From assembly GCA_965223985.1 (NCBI GenBank), contig OZ245030.1, positions 3,224,001 through 3,288,000 of the forward strand: a stretch of DNA of 64,000 nt, given 5' to 3'. The notes beneath the pieces are model-generated. The model made no database searches and was not told the origin of the DNA. It saw only the letters and a list, made by a program, of their open reading frames with translations. Origin of the DNA: JAPPKS01 sp963667895 (GTDB lineage: Bacteria; Poribacteria; WGA-4E; PCPOR2b). Made by a program: the position numbers and the translations under genes. Position 1 is the first letter of the stretch, and each line of letters starts with the position of its first letter. Below, in pieces: positions 1 to 7,928 of the stretch.

Positions 1-11
1 GGAGGTGTACC

Positions 12-944
12 ATGACTGACACCGGTGCAGTTGAGAGTGACAAATCCACAATCGGAGTGACGATTTGTGCCGACCGTATCCAGCCCATTCCGCTCACCGA
101 CGATGAGGTCATTGATTTCATTATCCGCGGCTATCTCATCGTACAGCCAGACATCCCCGCGGCGGTGCACAAGCAGGTTTGCCGGGAATTCGACCAGAAT
201 GGTGGCGTCTCGGTAGACCTTCAGAACGACCCGTTGGGCTTGGAATTGTTAGAGAAAGCGCCGACGCTTGATAAGGTGTTCAATCACCCGGTTGTCCATG
301 GCGCGGCGTTTAGCCTGCTGGGGCCGGATTACTTTGTCTTCCACCGCTATTGCCACGCGGTTCGACCGGGAGATGGCAGGGTGGGCTGGCACCAGGATGA
401 CGTTAACGTTCGGCACTACCAACTCCGCCGGCTGATGTTCCTGTATTACCCGCAGGATGTAACTGCCGACATGGGACCGACCTACGTTGTGCCCGGCACG
501 CACCTCTACAATTGCTGCACCGACCGCATGCAGACCTACGGCAATATCCGCGGTCAGGTCGCGCTCACGGTTAAGGCGGGCAGCGTTGTGATTACGCACT
601 ACGACATCTGGCACACGGCTTCGCCCAACCGGAGTGACCGGAGGCGCTATATGGTCAAATACTACGTGGACCGGACGCACGAACCGATTGAACCTAACTG
701 GGACCACCAGCCCGACGGTGCTATCCCGCTTGCGATGAACCGGATGCATAACGAACGGATGGCCTGGACGCGATCCGATTTTTACAAGGAACGGCATCTG
801 CGCTGGCGTGTGTGGTCGTATCTGCTTGGGCAGAAGGGACCGGTGGTCTGGGAAAAGTGGAAAACGCTGCATCCGAGCTCTCGCACGCTGTCTGAGTTGC
901 AGCCGGAGGAGATACAAGGATACCTCGGCGCGCCCACCGCTTGA
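12..944 (+). CDS. Phytanoyl-CoA dioxygenase (PhyH) family oxygenase
   Basis: A 310-residue protein of the PhyH branch of Fe(II)/2-oxoglutarate-dependent oxygenases, which hydroxylate small organic substrates; the substrate here cannot be told. The iron-binding facial triad is visible as His127-x-Asp129 (GWHQDD) and His201 (IWHTASPN), followed by arginines near residues 207-212 that could bind 2-oxoglutarate. There is no signal peptide, so it is probably cytoplasmic. A GGAGG ribosome binding site lies at the very start of the window, seven bases before the ATG, so the start is secure although the upstream context is cut off. The next gene on the same strand begins about 100 bases downstream and is unrelated, so they need not share a function. 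Family assignment is firm; the reaction is unknown. Confidence 0.85.
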   Translation: MTDTGAVESDKSTIGVTICADRIQPIPLTDDEVIDFIIRGYLIVQPDIPAAVHKQVCREFDQNGGVSVDLQNDPLGLELLEKAPTLDKVFNHPVVHGAAFSLLGPDYFVFHRYCHAVRPGDGRVGWHQDDVNVRHYQLRRLMFLYYPQDVTADMGPTYVVPGTHLYNCCTDRMQTYGNIRGQVALTVKAGSVVITHYDIWHTASPNRSDRRRYMVKYYVDRTHEPIEPNWDHQPDGAIPLAMNRMHNERMAWTRSDFYKERHLRWRVWSYLLGQKGPVVWEKWKTLHPSSRTLSELQPEEIQGYLGAPTA

Positions 945-1046
945 TGATGCAATTCTGATGAAATGTTCCCGCATGCGGTAAACTTGGACGAAGAACTTCC
1001 CGTTTTACGGGTTTGAGAAACAGATGCTAATGAGGAGAGCAAAATA

Positions 1047-2135
1047 ATGAAACGAATCAATTATCTAATCTACGCGGCAACGGTCTTGATTGTGGTAGCT
1101 GCGATGTCCTCGTCTGTTTTTGCGGGGGCGGGGCGGACCGGCGGGCAAATTCTCGACCTCGGCGGGGGCACAAGGGCAGCAGCGTTGGGCGATGCGTTTT
1201 CTGCGGTTGACGGCGATGTTACGGCGGCGTTCTGGAACCCGAGCGGCTTGGGGATAATGGAAGACAAGCAGGCTGCGATTTCGTATATGGACTACAGCCA
1301 ACTGTTTGGCGAAGCGAGCGCGGGGCTGTATTACGCCTTTTTCACCGGCGCCCTTCCGCTTGGCGGGTCGGGAACGCTGGGCACAACGATGCAGCTGCAA
1401 GGGCAGGGCGAGATAGCGATTACGACGGATTCGCCAGAAATACAGCGGTATGAGAACCTTGGAACGAACTGGGCGTGGACCGTGTCTTATGCGGATAGGT
1501 TGACAAACGGGCTGTCCGCAGGGATTAGCGGTAAGATTATTCAGATGAAATTGGGACGGCACAGCGGACGCGCATACGCTGTCGATTTGGGTGCTCAATA
1601 CGACATTCCGATCGCCTTCACCCCAATACGAATCGGCGCCGCTGTACAGAATTGGGGAACGGAGATTGCGTTCATCGACGCAAACCAGAGCGACCCGCTG
1701 CCTCGCAAGTTCAGGCTGGGAACGGCGGTTACACTCTATGAGGTGGGTCATCATGACCTCCGGCTTATCGGGGATTTGATTGCGTTTATCGATAAATTGC
1801 AAGAGGACGATGAGGATGGGGTCGAAGCGTTTCTGGAAGCGAACCCTGATGCCACACGGGATCAGCTACTCGCCGATCGCGGTGTCGGTAGACATGCCTT
1901 TGAGTGGCGGCACTTACAGAAAAGCGTCGGACTGGAGTATTGGTTGAGTAATTTGCTTGCGCTCCGCGTGGGGTACAAAACGGAACCTGCGGTCGATCGG
2001 GCTGAATTTTCGGATCATGTGACGTACGGATTAGGTGTGCGGTTGTTGAATTATCAGTTTGATTATGCACGCATCCCGGGCGGTGGACCGAATAATCAGC
2101 GGTTGAATGTATTTGCGTTGGTATTGCGGTTTTAG
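1047..2135 (+). CDS. PorV/PorQ (UPF0164)-type outer membrane beta-barrel protein
   Basis: A 362-residue exported protein. The first 26 residues form a Sec signal peptide (basic MKR, hydrophobic core, AGA-like cleavage region). The mature start resembles the PorV/UPF0164 family: a glycine-rich segment, then ARAAALGDAF-like and FWNPSGL motifs, then alternating beta strands ending in a terminal phenylalanine (VLRF), typical of outer-membrane barrels. Known relatives in Bacteroidetes act in type IX secretion, but other family members are of unknown role, so secretion is only a possibility here. The ATG is preceded by a GGAGAG site. The last 21 codons are repeated 1,222 bases downstream in the repeat-rich spacer, which is unusual (see findings). 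Confidence 0.8.
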   Translation: MKRINYLIYAATVLIVVAAMSSSVFAGAGRTGGQILDLGGGTRAAALGDAFSAVDGDVTAAFWNPSGLGIMEDKQAAISYMDYSQLFGEASAGLYYAFFTGALPLGGSGTLGTTMQLQGQGEIAITTDSPEIQRYENLGTNWAWTVSYADRLTNGLSAGISGKIIQMKLGRHSGRAYAVDLGAQYDIPIAFTPIRIGAAVQNWGTEIAFIDANQSDPLPRKFRLGTAVTLYEVGHHDLRLIGDLIAFIDKLQEDDEDGVEAFLEANPDATRDQLLADRGVGRHAFEWRHLQKSVGLEYWLSNLLALRVGYKTEPAVDRAEFSDHVTYGLGVRLLNYQFDYARIPGGGPNNQRLNVFALVLRF

Positions 2136-2157
2136 TCTTTGTTGGTTCGGTCGATCT

Positions 2158-2314
2158 CAACTCAACGTTTTCGAGACGTCCCGGGAGCGAATCGGCGAAC
2201 ATCAACAGCAGAGCGATGGAAACATGAAAAGGCAAGTTTGGGATTTGGAAGCGTGCAATGGTGTGGGAATTTGTTGGGAATGCGGGAGGTTTCAAAAACG
2301 TTGGGTTTCGCTCC
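2158..2314. repeat. MITE-like inverted-repeat element, copy 1
   Basis: About 157 bases bounded by imperfect inverted repeats of about 20 bases: the left end reads caacgttttcgagacgtccc and the right end is nearly its reverse complement (gggaggtttcaaaaacgttg). It has no credible coding capacity. Two further copies are at 2556-2715 and 3380-3536; copies 1 and 3 differ at only about three positions. Confidence 0.6.
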
Positions 2315-2426
2315 GCGATTTTTATGAATTGAGAAATCGTTCGCGCTTGGACATTGGGTGAAGCGGAGAAAGCAGGGACTATCGCCTTCGCTATTCGCTC
2401 AGTTGATCCCTACCCAACCTACAAAT

Positions 2427-2462
2427 ACAAGAGGAGTGAAGTTGAAGAAGATAGGTGGAGTT
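2427..2462 (+). pseudogene. Duplicated fragment of the 5' end of the DUF5683-like gene
   Basis: This stretch repeats the ribosome binding site and first codons of the gene at 3662. Both places carry acaagaggagtga, then a two- to three-base difference, then tgaagaagataggtggagtt. The distance between the copies is 1,220 bases. After this point the sequence diverges and runs into repeat material with stop codons, so no protein is made from it. It is best read as a relic of a duplication. Confidence 0.65.
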
Positions 2463-2555
2463 ATTGTAGGTTGGGTAGAGCGGATTTGAGGAAACATGTG
2501 GATTGTTGCGCATGTGTGCCGATTGTCGAATGGGTATGGTATGAGTTTGATTGTA

Positions 2556-2715
2556 GCGAAACCCAACGTTTTTGAGACGTCCCGGGAGCCAATGGGCGAA
2601 TATCGACAACAGAGCGCTCGAAACATGAAAAGGCGAGTTTGGGAATTGGAACCGTGCAATGGTGCCGCAATTTGATGGGAATGCGGGAGGTTTCAAAAAC
2701 GTTGGGTTTCGCTCC
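2556..2715. repeat. MITE-like inverted-repeat element, copy 2
   Basis: About 160 bases with terminal inverted repeats that can be extended to about 27 bases (left gcgaaacccaacgtttttga, right the reverse complement ending in ttgggtttcgctcc). It is more diverged from copies 1 and 3 than they are from each other. It sits between a gtaggttgggtagagc motif upstream and its inverse, gctctacccaacctac, downstream, a pattern of short palindromic repeats known to be dispersed in many bacterial genomes. Confidence 0.6.
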
Positions 2716-2800
2716 GGGAACTTTGGCAAGGTCATCGCTCGGAAATTAGGACGGTGTATGGGCGCAGGAACGGTTTTGGAATTATCCGCTCTACCCAACC

Positions 2801-3279
2801 TACACGAACTTTATGAATTGAGAAATCGTTCGCGCTTGGACATTGGGTGAAGCGGAGAAAGCAGGGACTATCGCCTTCGCTATTCGCTCAGTTGATCCCT
2901 ACCCAACCTACAAATACTCCCTATTCGGTCGCTTGCTCTATTCGCTCAGTTGTTCGCTCAGATGATCGTTGGCTTAACCCAACCTACACGAACTTTATGA
3001 ATTGAGAAATCGTTCGCGCTTGGACATTGGGTGAAGCGGAGAAAGCAGGGACTATCGCCTTCGCTATTCGCTCAGTTGATCCCTACCCAACCTACAAATA
3101 CTCCCTATTCGGTCGCTTGCTCTATTCGCTCAGTTGTTCGCTCAGATGATCGTTGGCTTAACCCAACCTACACGAACTTTATGAATTGAGAAATCGTTCG
3201 CGCTTGGACATTGGGTGAAGCGGAGAAAGCAGGGACTATCGCCTTCGCTGTTCGCTCAGTTGATCCCTACCCAACCTAC
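2801..3279. repeat. Direct tandem repeat, 184-base period
   Basis: The sequence starting tacacgaactttatgaattg recurs at 2801, 2985 and 3169, giving a period of exactly 184 bases: two complete units and a third cut off after about 110 bases. The two full units look identical by eye. The core of the unit, ending in ccctacccaacctac, also occurs once before the array at about 2320-2425. There is no open reading frame of note. High identity suggests recent expansion or ongoing slippage or recombination. Confidence 0.85.
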
Positions 3280-3293
3280 AAGTAGTATGTACC

Positions 3294-3357
3294 CATCCCG
3301 GGCGGCGGACCGAACAATCAGCGGTTGAATGTATTTGCGTTGGTATTGCGGTTTTAG
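3294..3357 (+). pseudogene. Duplicated fragment of the 3' end of the PorV-like gene
   Basis: This stretch encodes PIPGGGPNNQRLNVFALVLRF followed by a stop in pieces matching the C terminus of the gene ending at 2135, and lies 1,222 bases downstream of it. The two differences seen inside the coding part are both third-position changes (ggt/ggc and aat/aac). No start codon or remainder of the gene is present. It marks the second copy of a duplicated junction. Confidence 0.75.
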
Positions 3358-3379
3358 TTTTTGTTGGTTCGGTCGATCT

Positions 3380-3536
3380 CAACCCAACGTTTTTGAGACG
3401 TCCCGGGAGCGAATGGGCGAACATCAACAGCAGAGCGATGGAAACATGAAAAGGCAAGTTTGGGATTTGGAAGCGTGCAATGGTGTGGGAATTTGTTGGG
3501 AATGCGGGAGGTTTCAAAAACGTTGGGTTTCGCTCC
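3380..3536. repeat. MITE-like inverted-repeat element, copy 3
   Basis: Third copy of the element at 2158-2314, again directly downstream of the PorV-like gene end, with left end cccaacgtttttgagacgtc and right end gaggtttcaaaaacgttggg. It is followed by about 85 bases also found after copy 2, and then by the true start region of the next gene. Confidence 0.6.
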
Positions 3537-3661
3537 GCGAACTTTGCCAAGGTTATCGCTCGGAAATTAGGACGGTGTATGGGCGCAGGAACGGTTTTGG
3601 AATTATCCGCTCTACCCAACCTACAAATACTACCCAACCTACGATTACAAGAGGAGTGACG

Positions 3662-4501
3662 GTGAAGAAGATAGGTGGAGTTGTTTTGTTGTTGAACTTG
3701 ATCGGGATGGTTGGCGCGCCTGCGTACGGAAGCTCGGAGTATGCGATAGCTACGGACGGGATCGATTCTGGCGGGGTGTCGTTTCGGCTTATGTCTGCGC
3801 TTGGGGCCCGACACTTGGACGTTGACATGGACGACGGGTCACTGGGCATCGTACGGGTACGGGCAGAGCGGTTGAAGTCGGCGAATCGGGCGTTTTTGTA
3901 TTCGCTGCTCATCCCGGGTTCCGGTCAGCTGTATCTCGGTTCGAAACGGGGATACCTTTACATTGCGGCGGAGGTCGGGCTGCTGGCGGCGCATTTTGTC
4001 ACGCGAAGCGATGCGGAGAATACACGGGAGAGCTACCGAGAACATGTGAGAGCACATGTCGCCTTCGAGGGACCGAGCAAAATTCACCAGTGGGACCCTG
4101 TCGAAGACTACGAGCACGCGACGCTATTCGACAACTGGCACAATATCTATACAGAAGACGGGAGCGGCGAACCGCTCGACCGAGTGGGGGTGTGGTATTG
4201 GATGGATAGGCAGGCGTTCAAGGACGAGGATCGAGAAGGCAATCATGATTCGCCGCAGCGCTTAATCGCGCGCGGATTGCGGGAGGAAGCCAATGACAAG
4301 TTTGAGCGGGCTCGTACCTTTTTGGGGATCGCCATATTGAACCACGTGATTAGCGCAGTTGAAGCGCGAATCGCTGCGAAGCGACAAAATGGTAAATACA
4401 CTGCTCAAGTTGCCGCGCCGCGATCCATTGCACTGGATGTGCGGACAAATGTATCGGCATACGCCGCGGAAACTCAGCTCGTACTGCGCAAGCTGTTTTG
4501 A
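3662..4501 (+). CDS. DUF5683-like exported/membrane protein
   Basis: A 279-residue protein. A much longer reading frame is open upstream, but the start is set at the GTG at 3662 because a GAGGAG site precedes it and the product then begins with a clear signal peptide (MKKIGGVVLLLNL, cleaved near APAYG). After about 75 residues comes LLIPGSGQLYLGSKRGYLYI, the hallmark of DUF5683-type proteins, a glycine-rich hydrophobic hairpin that probably sits in the membrane. The rest is hydrophilic with no recognisable enzyme motif. Function is unknown. The upstream spacer contains a broken copy of this gene's own beginning. Confidence 0.7.
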   Translation: MKKIGGVVLLLNLIGMVGAPAYGSSEYAIATDGIDSGGVSFRLMSALGARHLDVDMDDGSLGIVRVRAERLKSANRAFLYSLLIPGSGQLYLGSKRGYLYIAAEVGLLAAHFVTRSDAENTRESYREHVRAHVAFEGPSKIHQWDPVEDYEHATLFDNWHNIYTEDGSGEPLDRVGVWYWMDRQAFKDEDREGNHDSPQRLIARGLREEANDKFERARTFLGIAILNHVISAVEARIAAKRQNGKYTAQVAAPRSIALDVRTNVSAYAAETQLVLRKLF

Positions 4502-4593
4502 CTAGAGCAAACGTGGCGCTCAGATGTCTTGAGGACTGGTCAGTGTAGCTTTCACCCACGATAAGGATTGGGGTCGGTCTTTTGCGGTAGATA

Positions 4594-4630
4594 CAAAAAA
4601 AGGGAAATTGGGTGATTCCCAATTTCCCTT
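4594..4630 (-). terminator. Rho-independent terminator of the OmpA-like lipoprotein gene
   Basis: A perfect 13-base-pair hairpin (aagggaaattggg / cccaatttccctt, loop tgatt) lies just after the stop codon of the minus-strand gene. The run of A residues at 4594-4600 becomes a T tract on the minus strand, so it fits termination of that gene; the stem could also slow plus-strand transcription from 4501. Confidence 0.85.
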
Positions 4631-4656
4631 AAACAAGGAGAAGGCGAGATGGCAGG

Positions 4657-5535
4657 CTACATCATCTTTGGTGCAGGCGGGGTGATGAAGACTTCGACGC
4701 GGCGGTTCATTGCGGGCCCCGCTTTAGTCCTCACGGATGCAACCGGCTCGGTGTGCGCGCGTCCAATGGACTCGATGCCGTTCTCCACGCCCTGTGTTTT
4801 GAGATACTTCATGGCGGCGTCTGCACGGGCTTGAGAGAGATGCCAATTGCTGCGGTATCTTCCACTCAACACCGGCGTCCCATCGGTATGACCAATGACC
4901 TTGACCATGGTATCCGGGTGTGCCTCCACAATCGTCTTAACAGCCATGTTGAGCTTCTGCTTCGCTTTCTGATTCAAACGGGCTCCTCCGCTGGGGAAGT
5001 GAACCGTGGCAATTAACGTAGGCTTCGCAGCAACCACTGCTTTGAGGGTTTCAGTGTCCTGCTTGACCTCGGCGATTGCGGCTTTCAACTGCATGTGTTC
5101 GGATGCTTGCGCCTTAGACTTATTGCCAAGGTCGCCAATCATCATTCGCAGTTTATCGTCTTCTGTCATAGCGAATGACTGCGCTTTTTCACGCGCCATC
5201 TTAACGGTCTTCGACAGGTCTTGATGCAATGCGGCGTCTTGGTCTTTTGCGAACTGCTTGACAGTGCTGATTGTGTCGGCATCGCCCTGTTCAGAGGCGG
5301 CGACAGCGTCGTTCTTCGCCATCGAGATTTCCGATCTCAAAGAATTTCCTTGCTCATCAGCCTTTCCACCGATCATAGCGACCTGTTCCCGCAACATTGA
5401 GTGCTCCGCTTCAGATTCCGCGTTGTATTTCTCCATCTCTGCACTAAACTCTGTCTTGCTCAGTTTACCACAGCCACTTAAGCCAATTGCCAGAGCCAGA
5501 AAGCAGACAATAGCCAGCGAGGCTAAGTTTTTCAT
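4657..5535 (-). CDS. OmpA-family peptidoglycan-associated lipoprotein
   Basis: A 292-residue lipoprotein. The signal ends in the lipobox LSGC with Cys22 as the acylation site. Residues about 25-165 are rich in Ala, Glu, Lys and Gln and probably form a coiled coil. Residues about 170-285 are an OmpA-like domain, with GHTDGTPV, a typical LSQARADA segment and the closing NRRVEVFI motif; this fold binds diaminopimelate in peptidoglycan. The protein therefore probably tethers the outer membrane to the cell wall, with the coiled coil as a spacer. The ATG has an upstream GGGAGGAA site. The gene stands alone, with its own terminator. Confidence 0.85.
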   Translation of the reverse strand: MKNLASLAIVCFLALAIGLSGCGKLSKTEFSAEMEKYNAESEAEHSMLREQVAMIGGKADEQGNSLRSEISMAKNDAVAASEQGDADTISTVKQFAKDQDAALHQDLSKTVKMAREKAQSFAMTEDDKLRMMIGDLGNKSKAQASEHMQLKAAIAEVKQDTETLKAVVAAKPTLIATVHFPSGGARLNQKAKQKLNMAVKTIVEAHPDTMVKVIGHTDGTPVLSGRYRSNWHLSQARADAAMKYLKTQGVENGIESIGRAHTEPVASVRTKAGPAMNRRVEVFITPPAPKMM

Positions 5536-5786
5536 TATTTCCTCCCAAGATATAGAATGCGTTACATTAAAAATAGAGATATTGACGATCTGTCACGCTT
5601 TAGATTGTAGTGAATTTTAACACAAGTCCTGATTTAATACAAGACAAATCGCTACGCATTCTTGGCGCGATGTTTAGATTTTGGTAGATGCTGACGTACC
5701 GAAACGAGGTTTTCTCTCTGACGGTCTAGAAAGCGGATGATATCAATTGTCGTCAATCTCTCAGAAAGCTATCGAGGATTGCTGAA
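5536..5786. other. Spacer without recognised gene
   Basis: AT-rich spacer between the OmpA-like lipoprotein and the DUF4097 gene, both on the minus strand. It should contain the lipoprotein promoter; a weak candidate on the minus strand (TTGTAT, 17 bases, TAAAAT) is not strong enough to list. No gene seen. Confidence 0.5.
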
Positions 5787-6866
5787 TTAGCGTTGTGCGG
5801 ACAACTTAATGCTTCCATTCGAGCTGCGCAGCTTGACGGTCGTCTCTCCACCTTCGCCAATTTGACCTTCTAGCCGATTGTAAATTTTCCTGTTGTCAGG
5901 TGTTGGGAAGTCGGACTTAACACGCCCGTTCCTAGTTTTGGCGCTCAGTTGACCGGCAAAATTCGCCGGGAGCGTGACATGAATCGTGCCATTTTTCGTC
6001 TCTGCGGTCACCGGGGCGATGCCGTCGGCGATTTTTACGTCAATGGCACCGTTCGTCGTCGAGAAATCCGCTTTGTCCGCGAGTTGCCCGACCGATGTCT
6101 CGATATTTCCGTTGGTGGTGTGGATGTCTATGGGGCCGTTATCAGCTTGCACTTTAATTGTGCCGTTGACGGTTCTTGCGGCAATGGCGCCCGCAATTCC
6201 GCTGATTCGGACGGAGCTGTTGACGGTAGCGAGATTTGCGTCCATTCGGTGAGGGGTTTCAATTTCATAACTGACCGTTACATTGACCCCTTTGGGCGGA
6301 TCCGGGTGTTCTTTGTAAATCCGAATTTCACCGCCGTTTAGTTCGGCGTGGATTTGAACCTGCTGCGCAAACTCCTCCGCTTCTTCCTCACTGGGGGCGC
6401 GAACTTCTTTGAGGGCGTTTACAACGACGTGGTTTTCGTCGGCGCCGTCGAGCGAAATTGAACCGTTGACGGTCTGCGCGGTAATGTTTGAAACATCGGC
6501 ACTGTCAAACTGCCACTGAATTTTTTCTTCGACCTTTCGTTTGCCGGTGGTTTTCTCAATCGCATCAATTGCGTCGGAGACGGAGGCTTTCACTTGTTCG
6601 ACGACATCCCCGACAGCCCCTCCTACGACCTTTCCGACATCTGCGGTTCGATGCACGGATTCAACGGCTCTGTTAACGCCCTGCCTAATTTCCTGTCTAA
6701 TCTCCTGAAAAATTTCTGCGACCTCCTTGGATTTGCGATTCTTCGCCCTGCTTTGACTGCCCGATTGGGAACTGTCGCTGATGGCGCGGATGAGCAGCTC
6801 CGCTTCTTCTGCGTTGATTGTGCCCGCTTCAAGCATTCTGAGAACTTCGCGTCGTTCATCGCTCAT
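5787..6866 (-). CDS. DUF4097 beta-helix protein with N-terminal SHOCT-like motif
   Basis: A 359-residue protein. Residues about 1-35 carry a short helical motif (REVLRMLEAGTINAEEAELL) like the SHOCT-type segments found at the ends of many bacterial proteins. A hydrophilic linker follows, and residues about 125-355 consist of repeated short strands with recurring T-V-N-G, T-T-N-G and T-K-N-G turns, the signature of DUF4097 beta-solenoid domains. There is no signal peptide, so it appears cytoplasmic despite its adhesin-like repeat. It is the last gene of a minus-strand group with the two genes upstream; all three share the helical motif. The ATG is preceded by TAGGAGGAA. Role unknown; known relatives are often linked to envelope stress regulators. 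Confidence 0.8.
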   Translation of the reverse strand: MSDERREVLRMLEAGTINAEEAELLIRAISDSSQSGSQSRAKNRKSKEVAEIFQEIRQEIRQGVNRAVESVHRTADVGKVVGGAVGDVVEQVKASVSDAIDAIEKTTGKRKVEEKIQWQFDSADVSNITAQTVNGSISLDGADENHVVVNALKEVRAPSEEEAEEFAQQVQIHAELNGGEIRIYKEHPDPPKGVNVTVSYEIETPHRMDANLATVNSSVRISGIAGAIAARTVNGTIKVQADNGPIDIHTTNGNIETSVGQLADKADFSTTNGAIDVKIADGIAPVTAETKNGTIHVTLPANFAGQLSAKTRNGRVKSDFPTPDNRKIYNRLEGQIGEGGETTVKLRSSNGSIKLSAQR

Positions 6867-6981
6867 GGTGTTCCTCCTAACTTAATATTTGATGCTGTCT
6901 GTTCACATCTTCTGGCGAAACACGCCTCTAGTTCTGATTCCCACGATAGGGGTTCTGCTTCAAGGCGCATTGTTATCCTTT

Positions 6982-7293
6982 TCAGTGAGATAGTTGTTTG
7001 AACTCGCGAGCCATTGAGCGGAGGGTTCGGTTCAAAATGCGCTTTTGTTTGTGTAGGATTCCCTTTAGGTTCTTGAAGCTGCCCACTTTGGCGGTCTCCA
7101 GGTGCTTTTTGGTGGATCCGGCGAAGGATTTCAATACATCAATTGTACATTCGCGCCAGTGACCGGCTATGAAACGATGTGACCGTGCCTGTCGGAGCGA
7201 TCTTTTGAGCGCTTGCAGCATCGAATTCGCCTGCTTCACCGTGATTTTTCGCTTTGATACCATTCTGAGGATTGCCATTCTACCCTTCTTCAT
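6982..7293 (-). CDS. Small basic helical protein with SHOCT-like motif
   Basis: A 103-residue, strongly basic protein with no family I can name. It has a good AGGAG site before the ATG and lies 20 bases after the DUF2089 gene, which supports translation as part of the same operon. Its beginning (ILRMVSKRKITVKQANSMLQ) follows the same hydrophobic pattern as the helical motif in the genes on either side; the rest is Lys/Arg-rich and predicted helical. The basic charge would suit binding nucleic acid or an acidic partner, but this is only inference. Confidence 0.55.
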   Translation of the reverse strand: MKKGRMAILRMVSKRKITVKQANSMLQALKRSLRQARSHRFIAGHWRECTIDVLKSFAGSTKKHLETAKVGSFKNLKGILHKQKRILNRTLRSMAREFKQLSH

Positions 7294-7313
7294 TGGTTTT
7301 ATCTCCTACACGG

Positions 7314-7691
7314 TTAATTTAGTTGATGAATCAGTTCCGCCGCCTCAGCCGCGGAAATCTCTCCTACATCGAGCCGTTTGAGAATTTCGCGACGTTGTTC
7401 GGGAATGTCATCGGTCGGTTCCGCGCTGACCTCAAAGCCGAGTTCTGCGATGACGGCGTTCAGGCGGCTGCGGACGGTGGGATAGGAGATTTTTAGCTCC
7501 CGTTCCAACTCTTTGACATTGCCCCGATTCCTAACGAAGAGTTCTATGAAATCGAGGCTTTCCTTTGACAGCTGGCAAAAGCGGCAGGTTTCATACTGGC
7601 TTTCTATTTTGGTATCGCAAGCGTGACAATGTAACCGTGTGATTGTCAATTCCCCGCCGCATGTTGGGCATTTTTCCAATACCTTTCGCAA
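7314..7691 (-). CDS. DUF2089 family zinc-ribbon/HTH regulator
   Basis: A 125-residue protein. The reading frame extends to 7733, but a strong AGGAGG at 7698-7703 fits a TTG start at 7691, giving MRKVLEKCPTCGGEL. Residues 8-45 hold four CxxC-type cysteine pairs (CPTCGG, CHAC, CRFC region), a zinc ribbon. Residues about 50-95 form a helix-turn-helix like that of sigma-70 region 4 regulators (VKELERELKISYPTVRSRL). The C terminus carries the SHOCT-like motif EILKRLDVGEISAAEAAELI. This is the expected architecture of DUF2089 proteins, putative transcription regulators. It is the first gene of a three-gene operon and may control it. Confidence 0.8.
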   Translation of the reverse strand: MRKVLEKCPTCGGELTITRLHCHACDTKIESQYETCRFCQLSKESLDFIELFVRNRGNVKELERELKISYPTVRSRLNAVIAELGFEVSAEPTDDIPEQRREILKRLDVGEISAAEAAELIHQLN

Positions 7692-7752
7692 TGTCAACCT
7701 CCTAAGTATGGTTCTTGTAATGTTCAATATCAATCATAATGACCTTGAATAA

Positions 7753-7781
7753 AATATACCATACTTATAAATGTTTGTCAA
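7753..7781 (-). promoter_or_regulatory. Sigma-70-like promoter of the DUF2089 operon
   Basis: On the minus strand TTGACA (7776-7781) is followed after 17 bases by TATATT (7753-7758). It lies about 60 bases upstream of the TTG start chosen for the DUF2089 gene, in a very AT-rich spacer. Confidence 0.75.
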
Positions 7782-7850
7782 GAAATAAAATAAGAATTTA
7801 CGAAACTATGGGTAATGAATGAAATTATGCAACATACACAATGAAAACAC

Positions 7851-7890
7851 AAAAAAAGAGCCATGAATCATCTTAGGTGACTCATGGCTC
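7851..7890 (-). terminator. Rho-independent terminator after ureG
   Basis: Hairpin gagccatga...tcatggctc (7858-7866 with 7882-7890), extended inward by tca/tga. It is followed on the minus strand by a T tract (A run at 7851-7857). It closes the ureEFG transcript. Confidence 0.85.
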
Positions 7891-7928
7891 AATGAACGCA
7901 TTGCTCAGAAGTACTTGGGACGGGCGTA

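Noticed and set aside
249..974. Long minus-strand frame opposite the PhyH gene
   Set aside because: It is the shadow of a strong coding frame, with no ribosome site and an arginine-rich, unnatural composition.
2801..3279. CRISPR-like array
   Set aside because: The repeats are 184 bases, directly adjacent and without variable spacers, and no cas gene is present.
3329..3661. Open upstream extension of the DUF5683-like gene
   Set aside because: It reads through the repeat element and copied gene end. A ribosome site and signal peptide mark the true start at 3662.
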